NCBI RefSeq assembly: GCF_037890695.1
Contig: NZ_CP149571.1
Coordinates: forward strand, 255,501 to 319,500
Origin: Aeromonas jandaei
GTDB taxonomy: Bacteria; Pseudomonadota; Gammaproteobacteria; Enterobacterales; Aeromonadaceae
Reading direction: 5' to 3'
Length of the DNA: 64,000 bases
Part shown: positions 44,792 to 52,307 of the stretch, piece by piece
Layout: each line of letters begins with the position of its first letter
Position numbering within the stretch: the stretch's first letter is position 1
Position numbers and translations under genes: made by a program
Notes under the pieces: generated by a model
Database searches by the model: none
The model's input: only the letters and a program-made list of their open reading frames with translations
What the model was told of the DNA's origin: nothing

Positions 44792-44848
44792 CTGAACCTC
44801 CATTATCTCAACCGATATTGTTATTTATGTTGTTGAAACCAATCTGAT

Positions 44849-45094
44849 TTATTCATCGCTCAATTCACGTCCGGTCGCCTTGCGCCAGACAAATACCGCC
44901 AGATGGAGCAGCAGGAGGGCCGAGCCACCCAGCGCAAACAGCAGGGCGGTGAGGGCGTTGACCGAGGTGTCGGCGCCACACCACCACCAGACCAGCCAGC
45001 CGACCATGCCGATGACAAAGGTCTGGCCGGCGCAGACCGGGCAGCGCCCCAGTTTGGCCCTGATGGCGGTGGCGAGACAGTTGTCGCAGCTCAT
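44849..45094 (-). CDS. Small Cys-rich membrane protein (DUF3624-like)
   Basis: An 81-residue protein with paired cysteines near the N terminus (MSCDNCLATAIRAKLGRCPVCAGQ), like a small zinc ribbon, then two transmembrane helices (VIGMVGWLVWWWCG and LTALLFALGGSALLLLHLAVFVW). The pattern fits the DUF3624 family of Vibrio and Aeromonas. Its ATG overlaps the stop of the upstream acetyltransferase gene by 4 bp, so the two are translationally coupled. Function unknown. Confidence 0.78.
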   Translation of the reverse strand: MSCDNCLATAIRAKLGRCPVCAGQTFVIGMVGWLVWWWCGADTSVNALTALLFALGGSALLLLHLAVFVWRKATGRELSDE

Positions 45095-45570
45095 CCCCCC
45101 TCCTCTTCTCTCCTCTCTCCGGCCAGCTTCAGCACCAGCCGATGGGCGTGCTGACCCGGGCCATAGTAGTCGGGCAGCCGCTGGGTGGCTTTGAACCCCA
45201 GCCCCCGATAGAGCGCCAGTGCCTCGGCGTTGGCATCTGCCACCTCCAGCCGGATCGCCCCCCAGCCAGCCTCCTGTCCTTCGCGGATCACCTGCTCCAG
45301 CAGGCGCCGCGCCCAGCCCTGACGGCGGATGGTCCAGCGGATGGCGAGGGTCTGCACGATGAGACGATCCCACCCCTTGTGCTCCAGCAGGCAGAGATAG
45401 CCCATCAGCTGCTCCTTCTCATCCAGCACCAGCAGGGTGCGGCCTCTGGCCTGGGCGAGCAGATAGTGCCAGCGACTGCGGCCAAAGGCGACCTCGGGAG
45501 GAAAACAGTAGCGTTCCAGTTTAACGATGGCGCCCAGATCGCTGGGTCGGGCGGCGCGGACGGTCAACAC
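45091..45570 (-). CDS. GNAT-family N-acetyltransferase
   Basis: A 159-residue GNAT protein. It has an N-terminal VRAARPSDLGAIVKLERYCFP, the acetyl-CoA-binding region TLAIRWTIRRQGWARRLLEQVI (in place of the usual Q/RxxGxG/A loop) and RLEVADANAEALALYRGLGFKATQRLPDYYG near the end. It resembles RimI-type acetyltransferases, but its substrate cannot be assigned. The start is a GTG preceded by AAGGA. It overlaps the next gene by 4 bp. Confidence 0.82.
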   Translation of the reverse strand: MLTVRAARPSDLGAIVKLERYCFPPEVAFGRSRWHYLLAQARGRTLLVLDEKEQLMGYLCLLEHKGWDRLIVQTLAIRWTIRRQGWARRLLEQVIREGQEAGWGAIRLEVADANAEALALYRGLGFKATQRLPDYYGPGQHAHRLVLKLAGERREEEGG

Positions 45571-45756
45571 GGGGAGTCCTTGTTCGGTTATTTATCCTCA
45601 GCACCAAAAATGCGACTTGTATCACAAGTTACCAAGGCAGAATATTAGGCACTGTAACCTCTTGTTTCCCCTCGCGCCATTGTCGTGCTTGTCGGTGCAT
45701 CGAAGCCCACTGGGGATCCTGCCGCTTAAGGCAGTTTCATCTGTGGAGCCGAATAT

Positions 45757-47199
45757 ATGAGTACCTACGTCATCGTCGAAGAGCTGGGCGACTGGCCCTG
45801 CCATGCCGATTATCTGCTGACCGCCCGCACCTACCTGCAACACGGGGTGCCCACCACCGGCGGCCGCCCCCGCATCATCAACCTCTGCCGCAATCTGGAA
45901 CACCTGAGCGCCGGCTACTACTGCTCGCTGTTGGCCCAGGCCCGCGGCCACCACTGTCTGCCGGGTTTGCAGGCCATCAGCCAGCTGCAACCCCAGCAGC
46001 CACCGGCCAAGCTGTGGCGAAAATTGCAGGGGTGGCTTGCCCAGCAGAGCGAGGGCCGAATCCGAGTGCGCGCCATTTTCGGTCAGTGCGAACAGAGCGA
46101 GCTGGCGGGGCTGGCCCGCTACTACTACGGCCTCAGCCAGCTGCCGCTGCAGGAGCTGACCCTCAAGCGCGGCCGCCACGGCTGGTCGGTGCGCCAGCAG
46201 CAGAGCCTGTCACCGCTGGAGCTGAGCTCGAGCGAGAAAGAGTTGATGCTGCACCACGCCCAGGCACTGGTGGGCACCGGCGACGAGGAGCAGGCGCCGC
46301 CGCTCTACCAGCTCGCCATTCTGGTCGACCCCAACGACGGCCGCGCCAGCAGCGATGCAGTGGCGCTGGAGCGCTTTATCAATGCGGCCGCGGCGCAGGG
46401 GATCCGGGCCGAAATTCTGGCGCCGTCAGCCATCGAGCGGCTGCCGGAGTTCGACACCCTCTGGCTGCGCTCCGAGACGGCGGTCGGCCACTACACCTTC
46501 GAATTTGCCCGCCGCGCCGAGCAGCTCAAGATGCCGGTGATCGACAGCTCCCGCGCCATCCTCGCCTGCAGCAACAAGCTCTATCTCTACGAGCTGATGG
46601 TGCGCAGCGGCGTGCCCATGCCGCCCACCATGGTGGTGACCCGCCGCGGCCGCCACCATGTCGACGAGCTGGTACAGCGGCTCGGCCTGCCGCTGATGGT
46701 GAAGGTGCCCGACGGGGCGCAGGGACGGGATCTGGCCATGGCCAGCGACGAGCAGCAGCTGGCTCGCCTGCTGGACGAGGGGCTGGGGAGATCCGCCCTG
46801 CTGCTGGTGCAGAGCCGGATCCCCGCCGAGTTCGACTGGCGCATCGGCTTTCTCGATGGATCTCCGCTGTTTGCCTGCCGCCGTTTCCGCCCCGAGCCCG
46901 GCAACCGCATCCGCCGCCGCAAGCACCCTCTCGACATGAGCCGGATCGAGGCGCTGCCACTGAACGAAGTGCCAGAACGGGTGCTGCAAACTGCCCGCCG
47001 TGCGGTGCATCAGCTCGGCAACGGCCTGTTCGGGGTCGACCTGCGCCAGCAGGGGCGCGACTGCGTGCTGCTGGAAATCATCGACAATCCCTGGATACGT
47101 GGCGATATTGAGGACAGAGAGGCAAAGGACCTCTACGAGCGCCTCGCCCGCGCCTTCCGCCAGCGGCTGGAGAACCGGGGGCAGAGCGCGGCCGGATAA
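45757..47199 (+). CDS. RimK-like ATP-grasp ligase with RLAN domain
   Basis: A 480-residue protein with two parts. The N-terminal ~210 residues resemble the RLAN domain found before some RimK-type ligases (VPTTGGRPRIINLCRNLEHLSAGYYCSLLAQARGH). The C-terminal ~270 residues form an ATP-grasp ligase (SRAILACSNKLYLYELMVRSGVPMPPT, LPLMVKVPDGAQGRDLAM, and metal-binding GVDLRQQGRDCVLLEIIDNP). RimK adds glutamates to ribosomal protein S6; members with RLAN domains have no proven substrate. It is not next to a target gene. Confidence 0.82.
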   Translation: MSTYVIVEELGDWPCHADYLLTARTYLQHGVPTTGGRPRIINLCRNLEHLSAGYYCSLLAQARGHHCLPGLQAISQLQPQQPPAKLWRKLQGWLAQQSEGRIRVRAIFGQCEQSELAGLARYYYGLSQLPLQELTLKRGRHGWSVRQQQSLSPLELSSSEKELMLHHAQALVGTGDEEQAPPLYQLAILVDPNDGRASSDAVALERFINAAAAQGIRAEILAPSAIERLPEFDTLWLRSETAVGHYTFEFARRAEQLKMPVIDSSRAILACSNKLYLYELMVRSGVPMPPTMVVTRRGRHHVDELVQRLGLPLMVKVPDGAQGRDLAMASDEQQLARLLDEGLGRSALLLVQSRIPAEFDWRIGFLDGSPLFACRRFRPEPGNRIRRRKHPLDMSRIEALPLNEVPERVLQTARRAVHQLGNGLFGVDLRQQGRDCVLLEIIDNPWIRGDIEDREAKDLYERLARAFRQRLENRGQSAAG

Positions 47200-47226
47200 C
47201 AACAAGCATCGATTGCAGAGGTGGAT

Positions 47227-47766
47227 ATGATGACGACTGATTGGTGGGACATTGCTCCCCTTGGCTGGGAGAACATCCTGGTCTGTCTGGTGTGCGGCAC
47301 TCTGGTAGGGCTGGAGCGCCAGCTGCGCGGCAAGCCGGTCGGCATCCGCACCTCCTCGCTCATCATCCTCGGCACCTACTGCTTTCTCGCCATCGGCGCC
47401 GCCCTCAGCCCCCAGAGCGCCGATCAGGCACGGGTGCTGGGCCAGCTCATCACTGGCATCGGCTTTCTCGGTGCCGGGGTGATGATGACCCGGGATGGTC
47501 AGGTACTGGGGGTCACCTCCGCCGCTACCGTCTGGATGCTGGCCGCCCTCGGCGCCCTCATCGGCATGCAGATGCTCCATCAGGCGCTGCTGCTCACCGG
47601 CGTCACCCTCTCCATTCTGGTCGGTGTCGACTATCTGGAGACCAGCTTCAAGAGCCTGCGCCGCGGGGTGCACAACCGGCTGGAGAGCTGGCGCAATGGC
47701 AACGGCAATGGTCACCCGCCAGCCGCTCCCCGCCCGGATGAGCTGGGCAGCGGCATCGAGAAGTAG
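47227..47766 (+). CDS. MgtC/SapB-family membrane protein
   Basis: A 179-residue protein with four to five helices and the MgtC signature near the N terminus: CGTLVGLERQLRGKPVGIRTSSLI, then GIGFLGAGVMMTRDGQVLGVTSAATVWMLAALG. It lacks the C-terminal ACT-like domain of full-length MgtC. MgtC family proteins help survival in low magnesium or in hosts; a role here is not shown. It follows the ATP-grasp gene after 27 bp, likely in one operon. GAGGTGG precedes the ATG at 47227. Confidence 0.85.
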   Translation: MMTTDWWDIAPLGWENILVCLVCGTLVGLERQLRGKPVGIRTSSLIILGTYCFLAIGAALSPQSADQARVLGQLITGIGFLGAGVMMTRDGQVLGVTSAATVWMLAALGALIGMQMLHQALLLTGVTLSILVGVDYLETSFKSLRRGVHNRLESWRNGNGNGHPPAAPRPDELGSGIEK

Positions 47767-47795
47767 AACGACACCGCGACGGGTATCGCCATGAA

Positions 47796-47820
47796 AAAGG
47801 GCTCCGCTATGGAGCCCTTT
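47796..47820. terminator. Bidirectional terminator
   Basis: Stem AAAGGGCTCC / GGAGCCCTTT around GCTAT, between the convergent MgtC-like and amylase genes. Confidence 0.85.
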
Positions 47821-47839
47821 GCATTGGATCGTGGTCGCG

Positions 47840-49474
47840 CTATTGCAGCAACAGGAAGCGACCAGTGAGAGGTGGCAACTCCACCGTTACGCTGCTGCCG
47901 CCAATGGCCAGGCTCTCGCCGCTCTGCAGATCCACCAGCGCACTGCCGCTGCGCAATTTGCCGACCGGCAGTGCATAGCTCTGGGGCGTGTTCGAGACGT
48001 TGAGCAGGTAGACGATCTGCTCTGCTGCCGTCTCCTTGATGTCGCCATAGAGGCTCCCCTCGGCCACCAGCTTGACCCGCTCCCCCTGATAGAGGGCGGG
48101 GTGGGCGGCGCGCAGGGCCAGCAGCTGACTGAGCCACAGCTTGAGCTCTGCCTGCTCGCTGCCCGGTACAAAGCCGGTGACACCGGGCACCTTGCCGTCG
48201 CTGCGGGCCACATGATCGTCGCACAGTCCCAACGCCGCGCAGTCACCACCCACCTTGGCGGCAAAGCCCGGCACCTCGTCGCCAAACTCCTCGCCGTAGT
48301 AGAGAGTGATGGGGCCGGAGCGGGCAGCGAGGAAGCTGAAGGCGGCCTTGTGGCGCTGCCAGTACTCCGCCGGATTGAAGTGGCCTCGCTCCAGCAGATC
48401 GCCGAAACGCACCAGATCGTGGTTGCCCAGCATCAGGTTCGGCATGGCGTGTTTCGGGTAGTTCTCCACCTTGTTCCAGCTGGCGTCTAGCACGCTGGCC
48501 CCCTGCCCGCCCTTGCCGGACTCCTCCACCGCCAGCGCCTGTACGATGCCGTAGCGCAGCGGGAAATCGAACGCCGACGAGAGCGCCGGATTGTCGCTGC
48601 TGCCGTAAGCCTGGGCGCGGATCTCGTCGGCCCCCTTCCACACCTCGCCCACCATATAGCCGAGGGTGCCCCACTGCTGACCGGCCGCCTTGCGCGCCGC
48701 GCTGGCCTGCGCCACCTCGCGGCGAATGGCGCGCCACTCATCGAGGCTCAGCTGATAGGCCTGATCGAGGCGCCAGCCGTCGATGCCGTACTGCTCGACC
48801 CAGTAGCGGGCCACCTCCTTGAAGTAGGCGAGACTCTGGGGCTGGCTGTAATCCACCAGCTGACCCGGATAACCGGCACCGCCGCTCTTGAGGGCGGGCA
48901 GCAAGCCGGCCGGTGAAGGCTTGCTCACCCCCACCTTGTTGACGTGGCCAAACACCCCATCGAGGAAGACGTAGAGGCCGCGCTGGTGCGCCCCGTCCAC
49001 CAGCTTTTTCAGCTGGGCATTGCTGCCGAAGTTGGGATCGACGTTGAAGAAGTCGCAGGCGAAGTAGCCGGTGGCATCGAGCTTGTCATCACCCCCTTGC
49101 CCTGCGCAGGAGTCGAACACGGGGGTGAGCCAGATGGCATTGACGTTGAGGCTCTTGATGTGGTCGAGGCTGTCGATGATCCCCTGCAGATCACCGTTGT
49201 GGCGGGAGGGGCCGTAGCCGACGCCGTAGTTGGCACTGCCGTCACCATCGACGAAAGACTCCACCATCACCTGATAGATGCGCAGATTGCAGGCGGGTTG
49301 CTCATCGCCGTAGCAGGCCCGACTGGCCGTGGCGACCGGAGGGTGAGTAACCGGCGGATTGACGACGGGAGGCGTACTCCCCCCGCCAGAACTTCCACTG
49401 CCGCCGCAGGCGGCGAGTAACAGGGCGGCCCCGATGAGGCCGCCATAACGCAACGTTCCCTGTTTCATTGTCAT
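47840..49474 (-). CDS. Alpha-amylase family lipoprotein (GH13)
   Basis: A 544-residue glycoside hydrolase of family 13. It starts MTMKQGTLRYGGLIGAALLLAACGGS with a lipobox (LLAAC), so it is lipid-anchored. A Ser/Gly/Pro linker follows. Catalytic-region motifs: GWRLDQAYQLS (nucleophile Asp), MVGEVWKG (acid/base Glu), LGNHDLVRF (transition-state Asp). Region I reads LDGVFGHV instead of the usual DxVxNH. It probably hydrolyses starch or maltodextrins at the cell surface. The ATG at 49474 is chosen because the lipobox follows at normal distance; an in-frame extension upstream is not protein-like. Confidence 0.87.
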   Translation of the reverse strand: MTMKQGTLRYGGLIGAALLLAACGGSGSSGGGSTPPVVNPPVTHPPVATASRACYGDEQPACNLRIYQVMVESFVDGDGSANYGVGYGPSRHNGDLQGIIDSLDHIKSLNVNAIWLTPVFDSCAGQGGDDKLDATGYFACDFFNVDPNFGSNAQLKKLVDGAHQRGLYVFLDGVFGHVNKVGVSKPSPAGLLPALKSGGAGYPGQLVDYSQPQSLAYFKEVARYWVEQYGIDGWRLDQAYQLSLDEWRAIRREVAQASAARKAAGQQWGTLGYMVGEVWKGADEIRAQAYGSSDNPALSSAFDFPLRYGIVQALAVEESGKGGQGASVLDASWNKVENYPKHAMPNLMLGNHDLVRFGDLLERGHFNPAEYWQRHKAAFSFLAARSGPITLYYGEEFGDEVPGFAAKVGGDCAALGLCDDHVARSDGKVPGVTGFVPGSEQAELKLWLSQLLALRAAHPALYQGERVKLVAEGSLYGDIKETAAEQIVYLLNVSNTPQSYALPVGKLRSGSALVDLQSGESLAIGGSSVTVELPPLTGRFLLLQ

Positions 49475-49525
49475 GTTCCCGCTGTGAGTACAAGTGTCTG
49501 AATGCACCTGCTTTTCGCCATGATA

Positions 49526-49537
49526 GCGAGCGCTCGC
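49526..49537. repeat. 12-bp palindrome upstream of the amylase gene
   Basis: GCGAGCGCTCGC, perfect, 52 bp before the amylase start. It could be an operator, but no regulator family is recognised. Confidence 0.35.
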
Positions 49538-49577
49538 AGAGGGGTCTGTGACTGAAAACGTTACCCGCTCGTCTTGC

Positions 49578-51545
49578 TCAGAGCACGCCGTCGGAGGCAA
49601 AGCGGTAGTTAACCGAGATCCAGTAGGCACGCCCCGGCTCGGGAATGCGGCCGCTCTGCTCATAGCCCAACCCGGCCTGACTGCTGTGCACCGACTTGGA
49701 GAGGTGCTCGTAGTAGAAGGTGTCGAACAGGTTGTCTACCCCGGCCGAGAGCTGCCACCCCTTGGCAAACTGCCAGGCGCCGCTCAGGTTCATGGTGAAG
49801 AAGCCCGGAGTCTCCCCCTGATCCTGACCCGCAACGGTACCGGACCAGAGATCTACCCGATCCTGCGCCGCCACGGCGCGCCCCAGCAGGGTGAAGCTCA
49901 GCGCTTCGTCCGGCTGCCAGCCCAGCGCCAGCTTGCCATCGAGGGGCGGCATCTGGGCCAGCGGTTTGTTGTCGCTCTGGTTTTCGCCGTAGACCACCGC
50001 CAGACCACCATCGAGACGCCACTGCTCGGCAAACTGCCAGCGCCCCTCCAGCTCGCCGCCCCGGGTCTGGGCATCGATATTGCGCACCTGGTTCGACTTG
50101 CTGTTGTAGAGCAGGTAATCCTTGATGTTGGCGCTAAAGAGGGAGAGGGTCAGATCCAGCTCGCGGCTGCGCAGAGCCAGCCCTGCGTCCCACTGGCGGC
50201 TGCGCTCCGGGTTGAGGGTGAACGGAGTGCTGTCCTTGTTGCGCTCCCAGTAGTCCGGCGCCCGCTCTGCCTGTCCCCACGCCAGATAGCTGAACCAGCG
50301 GGGCGACCACTGGTACTCATAGCGACCAAAACCGCTGTCGAGGTGCTCGGTCTCGCTGTAGAGGGTCTGATCACCCGCACCATAACGGGTTGTCTCGACC
50401 CGATCCTGACGATACCCCCCCTTGTAGCTGTGGGCCCCCTGCTGGCGCCCCAGCTCGGCAAAACCGCCCTGCTGCTCGAAACGCAGGGTGCGCTGACGTG
50501 GCTTGTCTGCATAATCCAGATCCTTGCGAAATCTGTGTTGATCCCGGTTGCTGTCGAACCCGGCGGTCAGCAGCCAGTCGGCAGGCAGGGCGATGTCGTT
50601 GGCCCAGCGCCCGCCGGTGTTGCGGCGATCCGGGTTGGAGAGCATCTTCATGCCGCTGTTTTGCCGCAGGCTGAAGTTGTCCATGATGTGGTCGATGTAG
50701 TTGTCCCACAGGGTCAGCTCGCTGCGCTGCCAGTGAGTGGTGATCTCCTCCTGCTTGAGCTTCAGCCCGAAGGATTCGCGATCAAACATGGGGCCATCCA
50801 TGGTGCGGTCCGCATAGGCGGCGCGGGCATTGCTGCGCTCGGCGGTGAGTTCCAACCAGGTGTGCTCCCCCGGCGTCCAGCCCAGCTGGGCGGTGCCGTT
50901 CTCGCGGCGATAGAAGGATCGCACCTTGTTGCCATGGCCATCGCGGTAATCATCGCTGTCGGAGTGGGTGAACTGACCGCGCAGATAACCATCGGTCGAG
51001 CCTGCCGTCATGTCGACCATCTGGTCATCGCGGCCGAAGCTGCCAAAGAGGGCTGAGGCGTCGCTCTTGAAGCCCGGCGCCATAAACTCGGGTTTGTCCC
51101 GCTCAAACAGCACAGTTCCCGCCAGGGTGGCCCCCTGCTCGAGGGATTGCGGCCCTTTCAGCACCCGGATCCGGTCAAAGGATTGGGGGAACACATAGGC
51201 GGTGGGCGGGTCCATGCGGCCGCCACAACCACCGGCCAGCATGCCGCCATCCATCTGCACGTTGAGGCGGGACATCCCCATCCCCCGCAGCACGGGATCA
51301 CCGCCCAGCCCCCCCTTGCGCACCATGCTCATGCCGGTGACGTTTTTGAGATAACCGGCACCATCAGCCGCCGGCATGGGAGAGCCGGGTTTCTTGGGAT
51401 CGAGCGTCACCTCCAGGGTGCTGGCGGGGCGACTCGCCACGACCACCATGGTTTCCGGTTGCTGAATCTGCTCCTGCCCGGCAGCGCCGTGACAGGCCAA
51501 CCCTCCCACCAGCAGGGCAAGAGGAGTGCGCATATGACAAGCCAT
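49578..51545 (-). CDS. TonB-dependent copper receptor
   Basis: A 655-residue outer-membrane receptor. The signal peptide is followed by the plug domain with VLRGMGMSRLNVQMDGGMLAGGCGGRMDPPTAYVFPQSFDRIRVLKGPQSLEQGA, the signature of the TonB-copper (OprC/NosA) subfamily. The beta-barrel ends WISVNYRFASDGVL. It is likely to import copper, driven by TonB-ExbBD. AAGGA lies at good distance from the ATG. A CueR-like operator is at 51594-51620, about 50-75 bp upstream. Confidence 0.88.
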   Translation of the reverse strand: MACHMRTPLALLVGGLACHGAAGQEQIQQPETMVVVASRPASTLEVTLDPKKPGSPMPAADGAGYLKNVTGMSMVRKGGLGGDPVLRGMGMSRLNVQMDGGMLAGGCGGRMDPPTAYVFPQSFDRIRVLKGPQSLEQGATLAGTVLFERDKPEFMAPGFKSDASALFGSFGRDDQMVDMTAGSTDGYLRGQFTHSDSDDYRDGHGNKVRSFYRRENGTAQLGWTPGEHTWLELTAERSNARAAYADRTMDGPMFDRESFGLKLKQEEITTHWQRSELTLWDNYIDHIMDNFSLRQNSGMKMLSNPDRRNTGGRWANDIALPADWLLTAGFDSNRDQHRFRKDLDYADKPRQRTLRFEQQGGFAELGRQQGAHSYKGGYRQDRVETTRYGAGDQTLYSETEHLDSGFGRYEYQWSPRWFSYLAWGQAERAPDYWERNKDSTPFTLNPERSRQWDAGLALRSRELDLTLSLFSANIKDYLLYNSKSNQVRNIDAQTRGGELEGRWQFAEQWRLDGGLAVVYGENQSDNKPLAQMPPLDGKLALGWQPDEALSFTLLGRAVAAQDRVDLWSGTVAGQDQGETPGFFTMNLSGAWQFAKGWQLSAGVDNLFDTFYYEHLSKSVHSSQAGLGYEQSGRIPEPGRAYWISVNYRFASDGVL

Positions 51546-51593
51546 ACATTTTCCTTATGTATTTGTTTGTTATGTTTTTTTCATCTTGCCAGC

Positions 51594-51620
51594 CAAACCT
51601 TTCAGCAAGGGAAAGGTTTG
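51594..51620 (-). promoter_or_regulatory. CueR-like (MerR family) operator
   Basis: Perfect inverted repeat CAAACCTTTC-N7-GAAAGGTTTG. On the minus strand it reads ACCTTTCCCTTGCTGAAAGGT, strikingly like the E. coli copA CueR site (ACCTTCC-N7-GGAAGGT with the same CTTGCTG centre). Candidate -35 (CAAACC) and -10 (TGGCTG) flank a 19-bp spacer as expected for MerR-type promoters, although the -10 is poor. Transcription would start 38 bp before the TonB copper receptor gene. Confidence 0.7.
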
Positions 51621-51790
51621 ACCTCTGGTCGCAAAAAAGGCCTGCTGCATGAGTGCGGCAAGCCTTGATCAGACGAAACAAAGCCAGGTTGGCAAAATGT
51701 TGCGCTGTTTTTACCCAATTTGATTCAGGAAGGCAAACGCCCAAACATTCCAGCAACAGGAATCTGGCGTTGGCTCACAAAAAGCAGGGA

Positions 51791-52048
51791 TTAGCGGAAG
51801 GCTTCCCGCTCGTCCATCGGCATGATGAGGTGATAGACCTCATGGGCGGATAGCGTGCAGCCGACAGGCCACTCCAGCTGGTGGTGGCGGTTGATGAAGA
51901 CCCGGGCGCAATGACGCTCCGTCTCCAGCGCAGCAAACAGCGGCTGACCTCGCCACGGGGTCAGATCCAGCACGCCTGTTGTGCCATCCGACAACACCAG
52001 AAACAGGCGCCATCCCTGCAAATAGTCGACATCGATAAAGACCGGCAT
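51791..52048 (-). CDS. DUF2442-type small protein
   Basis: An 85-residue protein with the DUF2442 pattern: FIDVDYLQGWRLFLVLSDGTTGVLDLTPW near the N terminus and VFINRHHQLEWPVGCTLSAHEVY toward the end. Function of the family is not known; some members sit in toxin-antitoxin-like pairs, but no partner is seen here. GGAG lies 7 bases before the ATG at 52048. Confidence 0.75.
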   Translation of the reverse strand: MPVFIDVDYLQGWRLFLVLSDGTTGVLDLTPWRGQPLFAALETERHCARVFINRHHQLEWPVGCTLSAHEVYHLIMPMDEREAFR

Positions 52049-52263
52049 CCTTCGGCTCCACCCAGATAATTCGCGGCAATTATAAATAGCTGTCATGACC
52101 CCATTAGCGTGCCGGCTCACACTTCCGGCAGCAGGTTATGCTGTGTGCAATGGCGGTCTGATGTCACACTTTTGCATAAGCAGCACGCAATTTATCTCTT
52201 TTACCGCGATCCGCGCGCAACCTTCTCCCCATCTCCTTGTCATATCTCCCGACAAAACAAAAA

Positions 52264-52285
52264 AAGCATCTGTGGACAGATGCTT
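52264..52285 (-). terminator. Terminator-like hairpin facing away from the LTA-synthase gene
   Basis: AAGCATCTGT / ACAGATGCTT with a GG centre. On the minus strand it is followed by TTTTTTTGTTTTG, a strong Rho-independent terminator; on the plus strand there is no T run. It lies 22 bp upstream of the ATG at 52308 and would stop antisense transcripts, or act as a 5' leader hairpin. Confidence 0.6.
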
Positions 52286-52307
52286 ACAGGCTCAATCAGG
52301 AACAACC

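Noticed and set aside
49541..49565. LacI/GalR-type operator near TGAAAACGTTAC
   Set aside because: Only half the palindrome matches; the other half is not complementary.
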